Positions 27,123 to 35,393 of a stretch of DNA of 64,000 bases are shown here, one piece after another. The DNA comes from Streptomyces vietnamensis. Lineage in GTDB: Bacteria > Actinomycetota > Actinomycetes > Streptomycetales > Streptomycetaceae. The stretch's first letter is position 1. Each line of letters begins with the position of its first letter. A program made the translations under genes and the position numbers. Under the pieces are notes generated by a model that was given only the letters and a program-made list of their open reading frames with translations, did no database searches and was not told where the DNA came from. The stretch lies in NCBI RefSeq assembly GCF_000830005.1, contig NZ_CP010407.1:1765001-1829000 (forward strand). The letters are read 5' to 3'.

Positions 27123-27956
27123 TCAGGCGGCGCCGCGGGCGCGGCGGTAGATCAGCGAGCCGGCCAGCAGCATCCCGGCACCGGCGGGGAGGATCACGCC
27201 GAGCGAACCGGAGCCGGTCTCGGCGAGCTCCTCGACGGCCCGCGGCGGAGTGACGACCTGGGTACCGGGAGTGTTCGGCCCGCCCTCGTTGCCGGGGTGG
27301 CCGGGGGTACCGGGGTGGCCGGGCGTACCAGGGGTGCCAGGCGTTCCAGGGGTGCCGGGAGTTTCAGGCGTACCCGGGGTGCCAGGCGTACCGGGGGTAC
27401 CAGGCGTACCGGGAGTCCCCGGGGTGCCAGGCGTCCCAGGTGTACCGGGGGTCCCAGGCGTACCCGGGGTGCCGGGAGTCCCAGGCGTACCCGGGGTGCC
27501 AGGCGTACCCGGCCCTTCCTCCCCGTAGCCCGTGTCCCCTCCCTCGTTCGCGCAGTCGTTGCCCATGACGGGGTTGCCCAGGCCGACGCCCGTGACGTTG
27601 TTGCCACAGACGTTCACCGGCACGTCGACCGGCACCTGGACGTTGTTGCCGGAGCCCACGCCCGGGGAGTCACCGGTGTGCGCACCGGCGGAGGAGCCGC
27701 CACCGGACGGGGAGGTGTTGGCGCATTTGTTGCCGAATGCCGGATTGAGAAGTCCGACGACATTGACGGTGTTTCCGCAGGCGTTCACCGGCACGTGCAC
27801 CGGGACCTGGACGGAATTTCCGGACGCGACGCCCGGGGAATTCGTGGCCGTACCGTACGCACCGGAATCGGCGTGCGCATATCCGCCGCCGACGGCGGCG
27901 AAAACGCCTCCGGCGGCCGCGACGGTGATGAGGCCCTTGCGCGTGACCTGTCGCAT
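27123..27956 (-). CDS. chpC: ChpC-type long chaplin, sortase-anchored
   Basis: This 277-residue hydrophobic coat protein has a Sec signal (about 1-28). Two chaplin domains follow ([20 protein letters not shown]... and [20 protein letters not shown]...), each with two cysteines. A long Pro-Gly-Thr repeat stalk (about 150-225) precedes the sortase motif LAETG (244-248), a membrane helix, and a basic RRARGAA tail. Long chaplins are cell-wall-anchored and help display short chaplins, which form amyloid fibrils enabling aerial hyphae to escape water. The start at 27956 gives the typical [17 protein letters not shown]. It lies next to chpH, as in other Streptomyces. Confidence 0.93.
   Translation of the reverse strand: MRQVTRKGLITVAAAGGVFAAVGGGYAHADSGAYGTATNSPGVASGNSVQVPVHVPVNACGNTVNVVGLLNPAFGNKCANTSPSGGGSSAGAHTGDSPGVGSGNNVQVPVDVPVNVCGNNVTGVGLGNPVMGNDCANEGGDTGYGEEGPGTPGTPGTPGTPGTPGTPGTPGTPGTPGTPGTPGTPGTPGTPGTPGTPETPGTPGTPGTPGTPGHPGTPGHPGNEGGPNTPGTQVVTPPRAVEELAETGSGSLGVILPAGAGMLLAGSLIYRRARGAA
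27289..27514 (-). repeat. Nine-base tandem repeats coding the Pro-Gly-Thr stalk of the long chaplin
   Basis: About 25 consecutive Pro-Gly-Thr triplets are encoded by 9-bp units with synonymous variation (GGCGTACCCG, GGGGTGCCAG and similar). A single Thr-to-Glu change and two Thr-to-His changes near the C-terminal end interrupt the run. The array is likely to vary in length between strains. Confidence 0.9.
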
Positions 27957-28025
27957 AGCTTGTTCCCTGCCTGCTCGGCTTCGAAAGAGTGCCACCGGGC
28001 TGACGGCCCGGGGCGGAAATGGCCA

Positions 28026-28062
28026 CCGGCCCCGGAGTGCATGGCACGCACTCCGGGGCCGG
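28026..28062 (-). terminator. Terminator of chpH
   Basis: A perfect 15-bp stem pairs 28026-28040 with 28048-28062. It lies just downstream of chpH on the minus strand and separates it from chpC, so the two chaplins are probably separate transcripts. Confidence 0.8.
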
Positions 28063-28096
28063 ACCGGCTCACACCCTCACGGGGCGAGGCACAACG

Positions 28097-28330
28097 TCAG
28101 GCGTTGACGCAGGTGTTGCCGAAGGCGGGGTTCAGCAGCCCGATGACGGACACGGTGTTGCCGCACACGTTGACGGGAACGTGGACCGGCACCTGGACGA
28201 CGTTGCCCGAGAGGACACCGGGGGAACCGATGGCCGCACCCTGGGCACCCGCGTCGGCAACGGCCATGCCCGCACCCGCGAGAACGAGACCGCCGGTGGC
28301 AGCCGCAGCAGCGACGACCTTCTTGATCAT
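28097..28330 (-). CDS. chpH: ChpH-type short chaplin
   Basis: This 77-residue secreted protein has a signal peptide (about 1-25, ending GMAVADA). A single chaplin domain follows: [20 protein letters not shown], then [23 protein letters not shown], with the two conserved cysteines that form an intramolecular disulphide. Short chaplins assemble into amyloid rodlets on aerial hyphae and spores and lower water surface tension. ChpH is one of the two chaplins expressed most widely, as recalled from S. coelicolor. The ATG has a very strong AGGAGG. The 128-bp upstream region should hold its promoter; I could not assign sigma-factor boxes. Confidence 0.95.
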   Translation of the reverse strand: MIKKVVAAAAATGGLVLAGAGMAVADAGAQGAAIGSPGVLSGNVVQVPVHVPVNVCGNTVSVIGLLNPAFGNTCVNA

Positions 28331-28458
28331 TATTCCTCCTAGTTGGCAATGCGGCCCCAGCCGCGGACCGCACCACCTGTAACGAGGGGGAATGGTGGGA
28401 GCTACGAGCCCCCGAGTTCATTCACTCTTTCCGGTCACATACAAACACACTGGCGAAT

Positions 28459-29784
28459 TCAGCAGGCGTCGAGGAAACGGTCCAGGACCCGGACGCCGAA
28501 CTTGAGGCCGTCCACCGGAACGCGCTCGTCCACGCCGTGGAACATGCCGGCGAAGTCGAGCTCCGGCGGCAGCTGGAGCGGCGCGAAGCCGAAGCAGCGG
28601 ATGCCGAGGTCGTCGAAGGACTTGGCGTCGGTGCCGCCGGAGAGCATGTACGGCACGGCGCGGGCGATCGGGTCCTCGGCGCGCAGGGCCAGCTGCATGG
28701 CGTCCACCAGGGCGCCGTCGAAGCTGGTCTCCAGGGCCTTGTCGCCGTGCACGTCCTCGCGCTTCACGCGGGGGCCGAGGATCCGGTCGAGGTCGGCCAG
28801 GAACTCCTGCTCGTACCCGGGCAGGAAGCGGCCGTCGACGTGCGCCGTGGCCTGGCCGGGGATCACGTTCACCTTGTAGCCGGCGCCGAGCATCGTCGGG
28901 GCGGCCGAGTTGCGGAGGGTGGCGCCGACCATCTTGGCGATGCCGCCGAGCTTGGCGAGGGTGCCGTCCATGTCCTCGGGGTCGAGCGGGGTGCCCAGGG
29001 CGTCCGAGAGCTCGTCCAGGAAGGAGCGGACGGTCTTGGTGACCCTCACCGGCCACTCGTGGCGGCCGAGGCGGCCCACGGCCTCGCACAGCTCCGTGAT
29101 GGCGTTGTCGTTGTTCGTCATCGAGCCGTGGCCCGCCGTGCCCTCGACGGTGAGGCGCATCCAGTGCATGCCCTTCTGGGCCGTCTCGACCAGGTAGAGC
29201 CGCAGGTTCTCGTTGACGGTGAAGGAGAAGCCGCCGACCTCGCCGATCGCCTCCGTGACCCCGTCGAAGAGGTCCCGGTGCTTGTCGACCAGGTGCCGGG
29301 CGCCGTAGGTGCCGCCGGCCTCCTCGTCGGCGAGGAAGGCGAGGACGATGTCGCGCGGGGGCTTGCGGCCGCTGCGCAGCCGGTCCCGGACGACCGCGAG
29401 GGTCATCGCGTCCATGTCCTTCATGTCGACGGCCCCGCGGCCCCAGACGCAGCCGTCGGCGACCTCGCCCGAGAAGGGGTGGTGGGTCCAGTCCTCGGCG
29501 TTGGCCGGGACGACGTCGGTGTGGCCGTGGATGAGCAGGGCCGGACGCGACGGGTCCTCGCCCTCGATCCGGGCGACGGTGGAGGCCCGCCCCTTGTGCG
29601 ACTCGATGATCTTCGGCTCGAGTCCGACCTCCGCGAGCTTCTCGGCGACGTACTCGGCCGCCGCCCGCTCTCCGGGACCGGAGTGGTCGCCGTAGTTGCT
29701 GGTGTCGATGCGGATGAGGTCGCGACAGAGGTCGACGACCTCGTCCTCGCCGGTGATGCCCCGCGCCGTGTTCGACTCGCTCAC
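28459..29784 (-). CDS. M20/M25/M40-family metallopeptidase (peptidase or deacylase)
   Basis: This 441-residue zinc hydrolase has the family signature residues: LLIHGHTDVVPAN (about 80-92, metal-binding His and catalytic Asp), WGRGAVDMKDMDA (bridging Asp), and LADEEAGGTYGA (catalytic Glu and metal Glu). The dimerisation-domain His is in TAGHGSMTNNDNA, and the C-terminal segment is SGGTDAKSF. No signal peptide is visible, so it is cytosolic. Members act as dipeptidases, carboxypeptidases or N-acyl amino acid hydrolases; this one cannot be refined. The GTG at 29784 (MSESNTARGITGEDEV) follows GGGAGGAAG. Confidence 0.92.
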   Translation of the reverse strand: MSESNTARGITGEDEVVDLCRDLIRIDTSNYGDHSGPGERAAAEYVAEKLAEVGLEPKIIESHKGRASTVARIEGEDPSRPALLIHGHTDVVPANAEDWTHHPFSGEVADGCVWGRGAVDMKDMDAMTLAVVRDRLRSGRKPPRDIVLAFLADEEAGGTYGARHLVDKHRDLFDGVTEAIGEVGGFSFTVNENLRLYLVETAQKGMHWMRLTVEGTAGHGSMTNNDNAITELCEAVGRLGRHEWPVRVTKTVRSFLDELSDALGTPLDPEDMDGTLAKLGGIAKMVGATLRNSAAPTMLGAGYKVNVIPGQATAHVDGRFLPGYEQEFLADLDRILGPRVKREDVHGDKALETSFDGALVDAMQLALRAEDPIARAVPYMLSGGTDAKSFDDLGIRCFGFAPLQLPPELDFAGMFHGVDERVPVDGLKFGVRVLDRFLDAC

Positions 29785-29992
29785 GCTGCTTCCTCCCACT
29801 ACGTGCCCCACGTGATTCCTTGTGATCCCACCCATCCTCCCGCGCGGCCCCCTCGGCGCCCAAGAGCGCCCGTCGGCCGACATGCGGCTGTCACATGACG
29901 GGGGCCGAACGGGGGTGGTGATCGACCGCTCCGAATGTTTGCTATGGTTTTCCTCGTCGGAAGGGCCCAGCGGCCAAGAAGACAGACACCTT

Positions 29993-30080
29993 GTCCGGGT
30001 GGCGGAATGGCAGACGCGCTAGCTTGAGGTGCTAGTGCCCTTTATCGGGCGTGGGGGTTCAAGTCCCCCCTCGGACACCA
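29993..30080 (+). tRNA. tRNA-Leu (GAG anticodon)
   Basis: This is an 88-nt class II tRNA with CCA encoded. The acceptor stem GTCCGGG pairs with CTCGGAC (one G-U). The anticodon stem CTAGC/GCTAG holds the loop TTGAGGT, with GAG at 30026-30028. The long variable arm is GCCC-loop-GGGC, and the T arm is GGGGGTTCAAGTCCCCC. It reads CUC and CUU codons. It is not bldA, which reads UUA. The 208 bp upstream hold its promoter. A perfect terminator follows at 30083. Confidence 0.98.
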
Positions 30081-30082
30081 TC

Positions 30083-30111
30083 GAAAGACCCCACGTCATG
30101 TGGGGTCTTTC
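30083..30111 (+). terminator. Terminator of tRNA-Leu
   Basis: A perfect 12-bp stem, GAAAGACCCCAC (30083-30094) with 30100-30111, has a five-base loop and is followed by TTGTTTC. It starts only three bases after CCA. Confidence 0.9.
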
Positions 30112-30146
30112 TTGTTTCGGCAGCAGGACTCACGGCGGTAGGACCG

Positions 30147-31073
30147 GTGCGACGCAGATCCAAGGGCCCCTCTTCGCCCCTCCCCCAGCGGAACGGGATC
30201 GATCCCGTGCGGGTGCGGCTGCCGGAGGACCCCGGGAAGGGCTGGGCGAGCGTCGGGGAGTACCTGGTCGACCGGTACGGGGCCGCCGTCGGTGCCGGGC
30301 GGATCGAGGAGATGCTGCTCGGCGGGCGTTTCGTGGGGACGGACGGTCCCGTCGGCGGGGACGAGCCGTACGCCGCGGGGCGGTACCTCTGGTTCCACCG
30401 GGACTTTCCCGCCGAGACGCCGGTGCCCTTCGCGATCGGGGTCGTGCACCGCGACGAGCGGATCGTGGTCGTGGACAAGCCGCACTTCCTCGCCACGATG
30501 CCCCGGGGACGGCACGTGACGGAGACCGCGCTCGCCCGGCTGCGGCGTGACCTGGGGCTTCCGCGCCTCCAGCCCGCGCACCGGCTCGACCGGCTGACGG
30601 CGGGGCTCGTGCTGTTCGTCGTACGGGAGGAGGACCGGGGGGCGTACCAGACGCTGTTCCGGGACCGGGCCGTGCGCAAGGAGTACGAGGCGGTGGCGCC
30701 GTACGACCCGGCGGTGGAGCTGCCGGTGACCGTGCGGAGCCGGATCGAGAAGGAGCGCGGGGTGATGGCCGCCCGGGAGGTGCCGGGCGAGCCGAACGCC
30801 GAGAGCCGGATCGAGCTGGTGGAGCACGCGGGAGGGCTCGGGCGGTACCGGCTGCTGCCCGTGACCGGGCGGACCCATCAGCTGCGGGTGCACATGAACG
30901 GCCTGGGGCTGCCGATCCTGGACGATCCGGTCTATCCGGTGGTCCGTGAGGACGGGCCGGAGGACTTCGCGCGTCCGCTGCGACTGCTCGCGCGGACGCT
31001 GGAGTTCACCGACCCGTTCACGGGCGACGAGAGGCGCTTCGAGAGCCGGCTGCGGCTCAGTGGCCCCGCTTGA
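30147..31073 (+). CDS. RluA-family pseudouridine synthase
   Basis: This 308-residue protein isomerises uridine to pseudouridine in RNA. The catalytic motif PAHRLDRLTAGLVLF, near residue 140, contains the essential Asp in HRLDR. Other family motifs are VVVDKPHFLATMP upstream and LLPVTGRTHQLRVHMNGLG near residue 245. The N-terminal part may be an S4-like or unrelated extension. The GTG at 30147 is a reasonable but not certain start, because only a weak GGTAGGA precedes it. The RNA target (rRNA or tRNA) cannot be told. Its 3' end overlaps the convergent MBL gene by 17 bp. Confidence 0.9.
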   Translation: MRRRSKGPSSPLPQRNGIDPVRVRLPEDPGKGWASVGEYLVDRYGAAVGAGRIEEMLLGGRFVGTDGPVGGDEPYAAGRYLWFHRDFPAETPVPFAIGVVHRDERIVVVDKPHFLATMPRGRHVTETALARLRRDLGLPRLQPAHRLDRLTAGLVLFVVREEDRGAYQTLFRDRAVRKEYEAVAPYDPAVELPVTVRSRIEKERGVMAAREVPGEPNAESRIELVEHAGGLGRYRLLPVTGRTHQLRVHMNGLGLPILDDPVYPVVREDGPEDFARPLRLLARTLEFTDPFTGDERRFESRLRLSGPA

Positions 31074-31686
31074 TCCACTCCTGGAGGTGCGGGGCTTCCG
31101 CGCCGATCGTGGTGGTGTCGCCGTGGCCGGTGCGGACGACCGTCTCCGGCGGCAGGGTGAGGAGCTTCTCGCGGATCGAGTCGACGATCGTCGGGAAGTC
31201 CGAGTAGGACCGGCCCGTCGCGCCGGGGCCGCCCTGGAAGAGGGTGTCGCCGGTGAAGACCGTGCCCAGGTCGGGGGCGTACAGGGAGACCGCTCCGGGG
31301 GCGTGCCCCGGGGTGTGGAGGACCGTGAGGTCCGTGCCGGCGATGGTGAGGACCTGGCCGTCGGCGAGCTCGCCGTCCGGGCTGTGGTCGGGGTGGGTGA
31401 GCTTCCACAGCGGCTGGTCGGCCGGGTGGAGCAGGATGCGGGCGCCGGTGGCGGCCGCGAGGGCCGGGGCGGCGTCGATGTGGTCGTCGTGGGCGTGGGT
31501 GCAGACGATGGCGCGCAGGGTGCGGCCGTCGAGTGCGGCGAGGATCGCCCCGGCGTCGTGGGCGGCGTCGATGACGAGGGCCTCGGTGTCGTCGCCGACG
31601 ATCCAGACGTTGTTGTCGACGTCCCAGGTGCCGCCGTCGAGGCTGAAGGTGCCGGAGGTGACGAGGTGGTCGATGCGGGCCGCCAT
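31057..31686 (-). CDS. MBL-fold hydrolase coupled to mycothiol-dependent formaldehyde detoxification
   Basis: This 209-residue metallo-beta-lactamase-fold protein has the zinc motif THAHDDHIDAAP (HxHxDH, about 63-74), TPGHAPGA, FTGDTLFQGG and RTGHGDTT. Size and motifs resemble glyoxalase II-like thiol-ester hydrolases. Its ATG shares one base with the stop of mscR (TGATG), so the genes are translationally coupled. That context suggests it hydrolyses S-formylmycothiol or a related mycothiol thioester made by MscR. The coupling is seen; the substrate is inferred. Confidence 0.9.
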   Translation of the reverse strand: MAARIDHLVTSGTFSLDGGTWDVDNNVWIVGDDTEALVIDAAHDAGAILAALDGRTLRAIVCTHAHDDHIDAAPALAAATGARILLHPADQPLWKLTHPDHSPDGELADGQVLTIAGTDLTVLHTPGHAPGAVSLYAPDLGTVFTGDTLFQGGPGATGRSYSDFPTIVDSIREKLLTLPPETVVRTGHGDTTTIGAEAPHLQEWIKRGH

Positions 31687-32771
31687 CAGAGGACCACCAC
31701 CGAGCGCAGGACGTCGCCCTCGTGCATGCGGGCGAAGGCCTTCTCGACGTCGCCGAGGCCGATGGTCTCGGTGACGAAGGCGGCGAGGTCGATGCGGCCC
31801 TGCTGGTGCAGGTCGATGAGCATCGGGAAGTCGCGGGACGGCAGGCAGTCGCCGTACCAGGAGGACTTCAGCGAGCCGCCGCGGCCGAAGACGTCGAGGA
31901 GCGGGAGCTCCAGCTTCATCTCGGGGCTGGGGACGCCGACGAGGACGACGGTGCCGGCGAGGTCGCGGGCGTAGAAGGCCTGCTCGTACGTCTCGGGGCG
32001 GCCGACGGCCTCGATGACGACGTCGGCGCCGAAGCCTCCGGTGAGCTCGCGGATCGCCTCGACGGCGTCGGAGGTGCGGGAGTTGACCGTGTGGGTGGCG
32101 CCCATCTCGCGGGCCTTGTCCAGCTTCCGGTCGTCGATGTCGACGGCGATGATCTTCGCGGCTCCGGCGAGGCGGGAGCCGACGACGGCCGCGTCGCCGA
32201 CGCCGCCGCAGCCGATGACGGCGACGGTGTCGCCGCGGCCGACGTTACCGGTGTTGATCGCTGCGCCGATGCCTGCCATCACGCCGCAGCCGAGGAGGCC
32301 CGCGACCTCGGGGGCGACGGACGGGTCGACCTTGGTGCACTGTCCTGCGGCGACGAGGGTCTTCTCGGCGAAGGCGCCGATGCCGAGGGCCGGGGAGAGC
32401 TCCGTGCCGTCGAGGAGGGTCATCTTCTGCTTCGCGTTGTGGGTGGCGAAGCAGTACCAGGGGCGGCCCCGCGTACAGGCGCGGCAGGTGCCGCAGACGG
32501 CGCGCCAGTTGAGGATCACGAAGTCGCCGGGGGTGACGTCCGTGACGCCCTCGCCGACGGACTCGACGATTCCGGCGGCCTCGTGGCCGAGCAGGAAGGG
32601 GAACTCGTCGTTGATCGCGCCCTGCTTGTAGTGGAGATCGGTGTGACAGACGCCGCAGGCCTGGATCTTCACGACGGCCTCGCCGGGGCCGGGATCGGGG
32701 ATGACGATCGTCTCGACCCGTACCGGCTCGTTCTTGCCGGGGGCGATGACCCCCTGGACGTGCTGCGGCAT
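31686..32771 (-). CDS. mscR: S-(hydroxymethyl)mycothiol dehydrogenase / S-nitrosomycothiol reductase
   Basis: This 361-residue class III-like zinc alcohol dehydrogenase oxidises the formaldehyde-mycothiol adduct with NAD+. It probably also reduces S-nitrosomycothiol. Seen: the catalytic zinc site GVCHTDLH and GHEAAG (about 41-66), the structural-zinc cysteines in [15 protein letters not shown] (about 93-107), and the NAD motif [14 protein letters not shown] near 180. The [17 protein letters not shown] start is typical of the mycothiol enzyme. It is the first gene of a two-gene operon with the MBL hydrolase. With mshC at 15.7-17 kb, mycothiol synthesis and use both occur in this window. Confidence 0.93.
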   Translation of the reverse strand: MPQHVQGVIAPGKNEPVRVETIVIPDPGPGEAVVKIQACGVCHTDLHYKQGAINDEFPFLLGHEAAGIVESVGEGVTDVTPGDFVILNWRAVCGTCRACTRGRPWYCFATHNAKQKMTLLDGTELSPALGIGAFAEKTLVAAGQCTKVDPSVAPEVAGLLGCGVMAGIGAAINTGNVGRGDTVAVIGCGGVGDAAVVGSRLAGAAKIIAVDIDDRKLDKAREMGATHTVNSRTSDAVEAIRELTGGFGADVVIEAVGRPETYEQAFYARDLAGTVVLVGVPSPEMKLELPLLDVFGRGGSLKSSWYGDCLPSRDFPMLIDLHQQGRIDLAAFVTETIGLGDVEKAFARMHEGDVLRSVVVL

Positions 32772-32841
32772 CGCGAACTTCCTTTTCTCCGACCGGATCT
32801 TGTAAGGCTCTTGCGTACCACTATCTCCTGACAAAAGGCGA

Positions 32842-32870
32842 GACCCCCGCAGGCCGTGCCTGTGGGGGTC
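32842..32870 (-). terminator. Terminator of the amino acid permease gene
   Basis: Arms 32842-32854 and 32858-32870 pair over 13 bp with one wobble. On the minus strand it is followed by TCGCCTTTTG. Confidence 0.75.
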
Positions 32871-32894
32871 CCGCCGTCTCCCGTGGGGGAGTCG

Positions 32895-34355
32895 TCAGCC
32901 CTGCTGGGCCGCGGAGGTCTCGCGGACCCGGCGGCGGACCAGGAACCAGCCGCCGGTGAGCGCGGCCGCGATGAGCGGCAGGCAGTTCACGGTGGTGCGG
33001 CTGATGCCGCCGTCCATCCACATCAGGACGAGGACGGCCGCGAGGAAGCCCAGGGTCACGATCTGGGTGTACGGGGCCCAGGGCAGCTGGTAGCCGGGGC
33101 GGGTGAGCTTGCCCTGCTTGGCGCTGCGCACGAAGAGCAGCGAGCAGATCATGATCATGGCCCAGGTGCCGATGATGCCGATGGAGGCGAAGTTGAGGAC
33201 CAGCTCGAAGGCCTCGCCGGGCATCACGTAGTTGAGGGCGACGCCGGCGACGCCGAAGCCCGCGGTGAGCAGGATGCCGCCGTAGGGGACGCCGCCCTTG
33301 TTCATGACGCCGGTGAACTTGGGCGCGGAGCCGGAGAGCGACATGGAGCGCAGGATGCGGCCGGTGGAGTAGAGGCCCGAGTTGAGGCTGGAGAGGGCGG
33401 CGGTGAGGACGACGAGGTTCATCACGCCGGCGGCGCCGGGGATGCCCAGCTTGTCGAAGACGGTGACGAAGGGGCTCTGGTCGCCGGAGTAGGCGGTGTA
33501 CGGGAGGATCAGCGCGAGCAGGACGACGGAGCCGACGTAGAAGAGGCCCACGCGCCACATGATCGAGTTGATCGCCTTCGGCATGATCTTCTCGGGGTTC
33601 TCGGTCTCGCCGGCGGCGACGCCGCAGAGCTCGACGGAGGCGTAGGCGAAGACGACGCCCTGGATGAGCAGCAGCATCGGCATCATGCCGTTGGGGAAGA
33701 TGCCGCCGTTGTCGGTGATGTTGGCGAGGCCCGGGGTGTGACCGCCGACGTCGTGCGAGGTGACGACGAGGAAGATGCCGACGAGCATGAAGGCGACCAG
33801 GGCGGCGACCTTGATGATCGCGAACCAGAACTCCATCTCGCCGAAGTACTTCACGGAGATGAGGTTGGCCGTGAGGACGACCGCGAGGGCGATCAGGGCG
33901 AGGACCCACTGCGGGATGTCGCTGAACATCGACCAGAAGTGGGCGTAGGTGGCGGCCGCGGTGATGTCGGCGACGGCGGTGGTCGACCAGTTGAGGAAGT
34001 ACAGCCAGCCGGCCGTGAAGGCGCCCTTCTCGCCCATGAACTCACGGGCGTAGGAGACGAAGGCGCCGGAGGAGGGGCGGTAGAGCACCAGCTCGCCGAG
34101 GGCGCGCACGACGAAGAAGGCGAAGACGCCGCAGACGGCGTACGCGATGAAGAGGGACGGCCCCGCCTGGGACATGCGGCCGCCGGCGCCGAGGAAGAGG
34201 CCGGTGCCGATGGCGCCGCCGATGGCGATCATGTTGATGTGCCGGGACTTGAGGTCCTTGCGGTATCCGGCGTCGCCTGCGTCGACGTGGGGGGCGGCGG
34301 CCGGGTTCGCCGGAGCGGCGGACAGCGGCTCGGCCGCGGTGACGCGGTCAGTCAT
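32895..34355 (-). CDS. Amino acid permease (APC superfamily, AAT family)
   Basis: This 486-residue secondary transporter has about twelve hydrophobic segments. The family signature RHINMIAIGGAIGTGLFLGAG (truncated here in places) is in helix 1 near residues 38-58. Other conserved parts are ALGELVLYRPSSGAFVSYA and AAGETENPEKIMPKAINSI. It most resembles proton-coupled permeases such as those for asparagine, GABA or aromatic amino acids, but the substrate is not readable from sequence. The ATG at 34355 gives a cytoplasmic N-terminus of normal length. It is transcribed alone, with its own terminator. Confidence 0.92.
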   Translation of the reverse strand: MTDRVTAAEPLSAAPANPAAAPHVDAGDAGYRKDLKSRHINMIAIGGAIGTGLFLGAGGRMSQAGPSLFIAYAVCGVFAFFVVRALGELVLYRPSSGAFVSYAREFMGEKGAFTAGWLYFLNWSTTAVADITAAATYAHFWSMFSDIPQWVLALIALAVVLTANLISVKYFGEMEFWFAIIKVAALVAFMLVGIFLVVTSHDVGGHTPGLANITDNGGIFPNGMMPMLLLIQGVVFAYASVELCGVAAGETENPEKIMPKAINSIMWRVGLFYVGSVVLLALILPYTAYSGDQSPFVTVFDKLGIPGAAGVMNLVVLTAALSSLNSGLYSTGRILRSMSLSGSAPKFTGVMNKGGVPYGGILLTAGFGVAGVALNYVMPGEAFELVLNFASIGIIGTWAMIMICSLLFVRSAKQGKLTRPGYQLPWAPYTQIVTLGFLAAVLVLMWMDGGISRTTVNCLPLIAAALTGGWFLVRRRVRETSAAQQG

Positions 34356-34534
34356 GGAGTTGTTCGCCTTCGTGAGGGGGACGGTGCGGTACCCGGCCGT
34401 ACCTGCGGGGGGTGTCCCCGGCACGGCCAGCGCACATCCTCACGGCAACGACACCCGGCTGACTGTGACGCATGTCACTGAACGCCCTTATTTGAGCTAG
34501 TTCAGAGGTTACGGGCGGGTAACGCCCGTGTGAA

Positions 34535-35236
34535 CTACGGGGCGAGGACGTCCAGCTCCTGGAGAGCGCCGACCGCGATCTGCCGGGTGAGCTCCTCAGC
34601 GCGGGCCGCGTCCCGCTCCCGTACGGCCTCGGCGACCTGGACGTGGAGGGTGACGGCGGCCGGGTCCGGGTCCTCGAACATCACGTGGTGGTGGGTGCGG
34701 CCGGTGAGGACCTCGGCGACGACGTCGCCGAGGCGGGCGAACATCTCGTTCCCCGAGGCGTTGAGCACGACCCGGTGGAAGGCGATGTCGTGGACGAGGT
34801 ACTCCTCCAGGCGCCGGCCGCGCGAGGTGGCGACCATGCCGAGGGCCTGTTCGGTGAGCTCGCGGCACTGCTCCGGGGTGGCGTTCAGCGCGGCCAGGCC
34901 GGCGGCGACCGGTTCGACGGCCGAGCGGAGCACGGTGAGGGAGCGGAGCTGGCGGGGGCGGTCGGCGCCGGCGAGCCGCCAGCGGATGACCTGGGGGTCG
35001 TACACGTTCCAGCTGGCCGTGGGGAGCACGGTCACGCCGACCCGGCGGCGGGACTCGACGAGGTGCATGGACTCCAGGACCCGGACGACCTCGCGGACGA
35101 CGGTCCGGGAGACGTCGAAGCGCTGGGCGAGCTCGTCGGTGCGCAGCACGGTGCCCGGCGGGTACTCCCCGGCGGTGATCGCGAGACCCAGGGTGGCCAG
35201 GACGTGTGAGTGGAGCCCCTGGGCCGGTGTCGTCAT
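34535..35236 (-). CDS. GntR-family (FadR subfamily) regulator of gluconate genes
   Basis: This 233-residue repressor has an N-terminal winged helix with LRTDELAQRFDVSRTVVREVV (in part, about 32-52) and LESMHLVESRRRVGVTVLP. The C-terminal FCD all-helical ligand domain carries metal-type residues, such as the Asp and His in HDIAFHRVVL. It is divergent from gntK and gntP, and two GT-N3-AC palindromes lie in the 157-bp gap. It most probably senses gluconate or 6-phosphogluconate and represses gntKP and itself. The ATG at 35236 gives the standard N-terminus. Confidence 0.9.
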   Translation of the reverse strand: MTTPAQGLHSHVLATLGLAITAGEYPPGTVLRTDELAQRFDVSRTVVREVVRVLESMHLVESRRRVGVTVLPTASWNVYDPQVIRWRLAGADRPRQLRSLTVLRSAVEPVAAGLAALNATPEQCRELTEQALGMVATSRGRRLEEYLVHDIAFHRVVLNASGNEMFARLGDVVAEVLTGRTHHHVMFEDPDPAAVTLHVQVAEAVRERDAARAEELTRQIAVGALQELDVLAP

Positions 35237-35283
35237 GGCGATCAGCCTATGCGCGCGGGCGCGTGTGATCACACCCGGGAATT

Positions 35284-35298
35284 AAAAGTACGACTTTT
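35284..35298. promoter_or_regulatory. GntR operator candidate 1
   Basis: AAAAGTACGACTTTT is a near-perfect palindrome containing the FadR-type core GT-N3-AC (35288-35294). It lies 48 bp before the start of the divergent GntR gene and 96 bp before gntK. Confidence 0.65.
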
Positions 35299-35319
35299 AT
35301 GTCACAGACTCTTGAATAC

Positions 35320-35326
35320 GTCGTAC
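35320..35326. promoter_or_regulatory. GntR operator candidate 2
   Basis: GTCGTAC is a second GT-N3-AC core. It is centred exactly 32 bp (about three helical turns) from candidate 1, as expected for cooperative binding of two dimers on one face of the helix. Confidence 0.5.
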
Positions 35327-35393
35327 CCAATGGGTTTCATGAGCGCGACGGATTCACCGAATCGATGTCGAAGAAGACAGCGAGGCACCCCCC

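Noticed and set aside
27289..27514. CRISPR-like array
   Set aside because: The regular 9-bp units are in-frame Pro-Gly-Thr codons of a chaplin; there are no direct repeats with unique spacers and no cas genes.
29993..30080. bldA tRNA-Leu (UUA)
   Set aside because: The anticodon is GAG, so it reads CUC/CUU and cannot be bldA.
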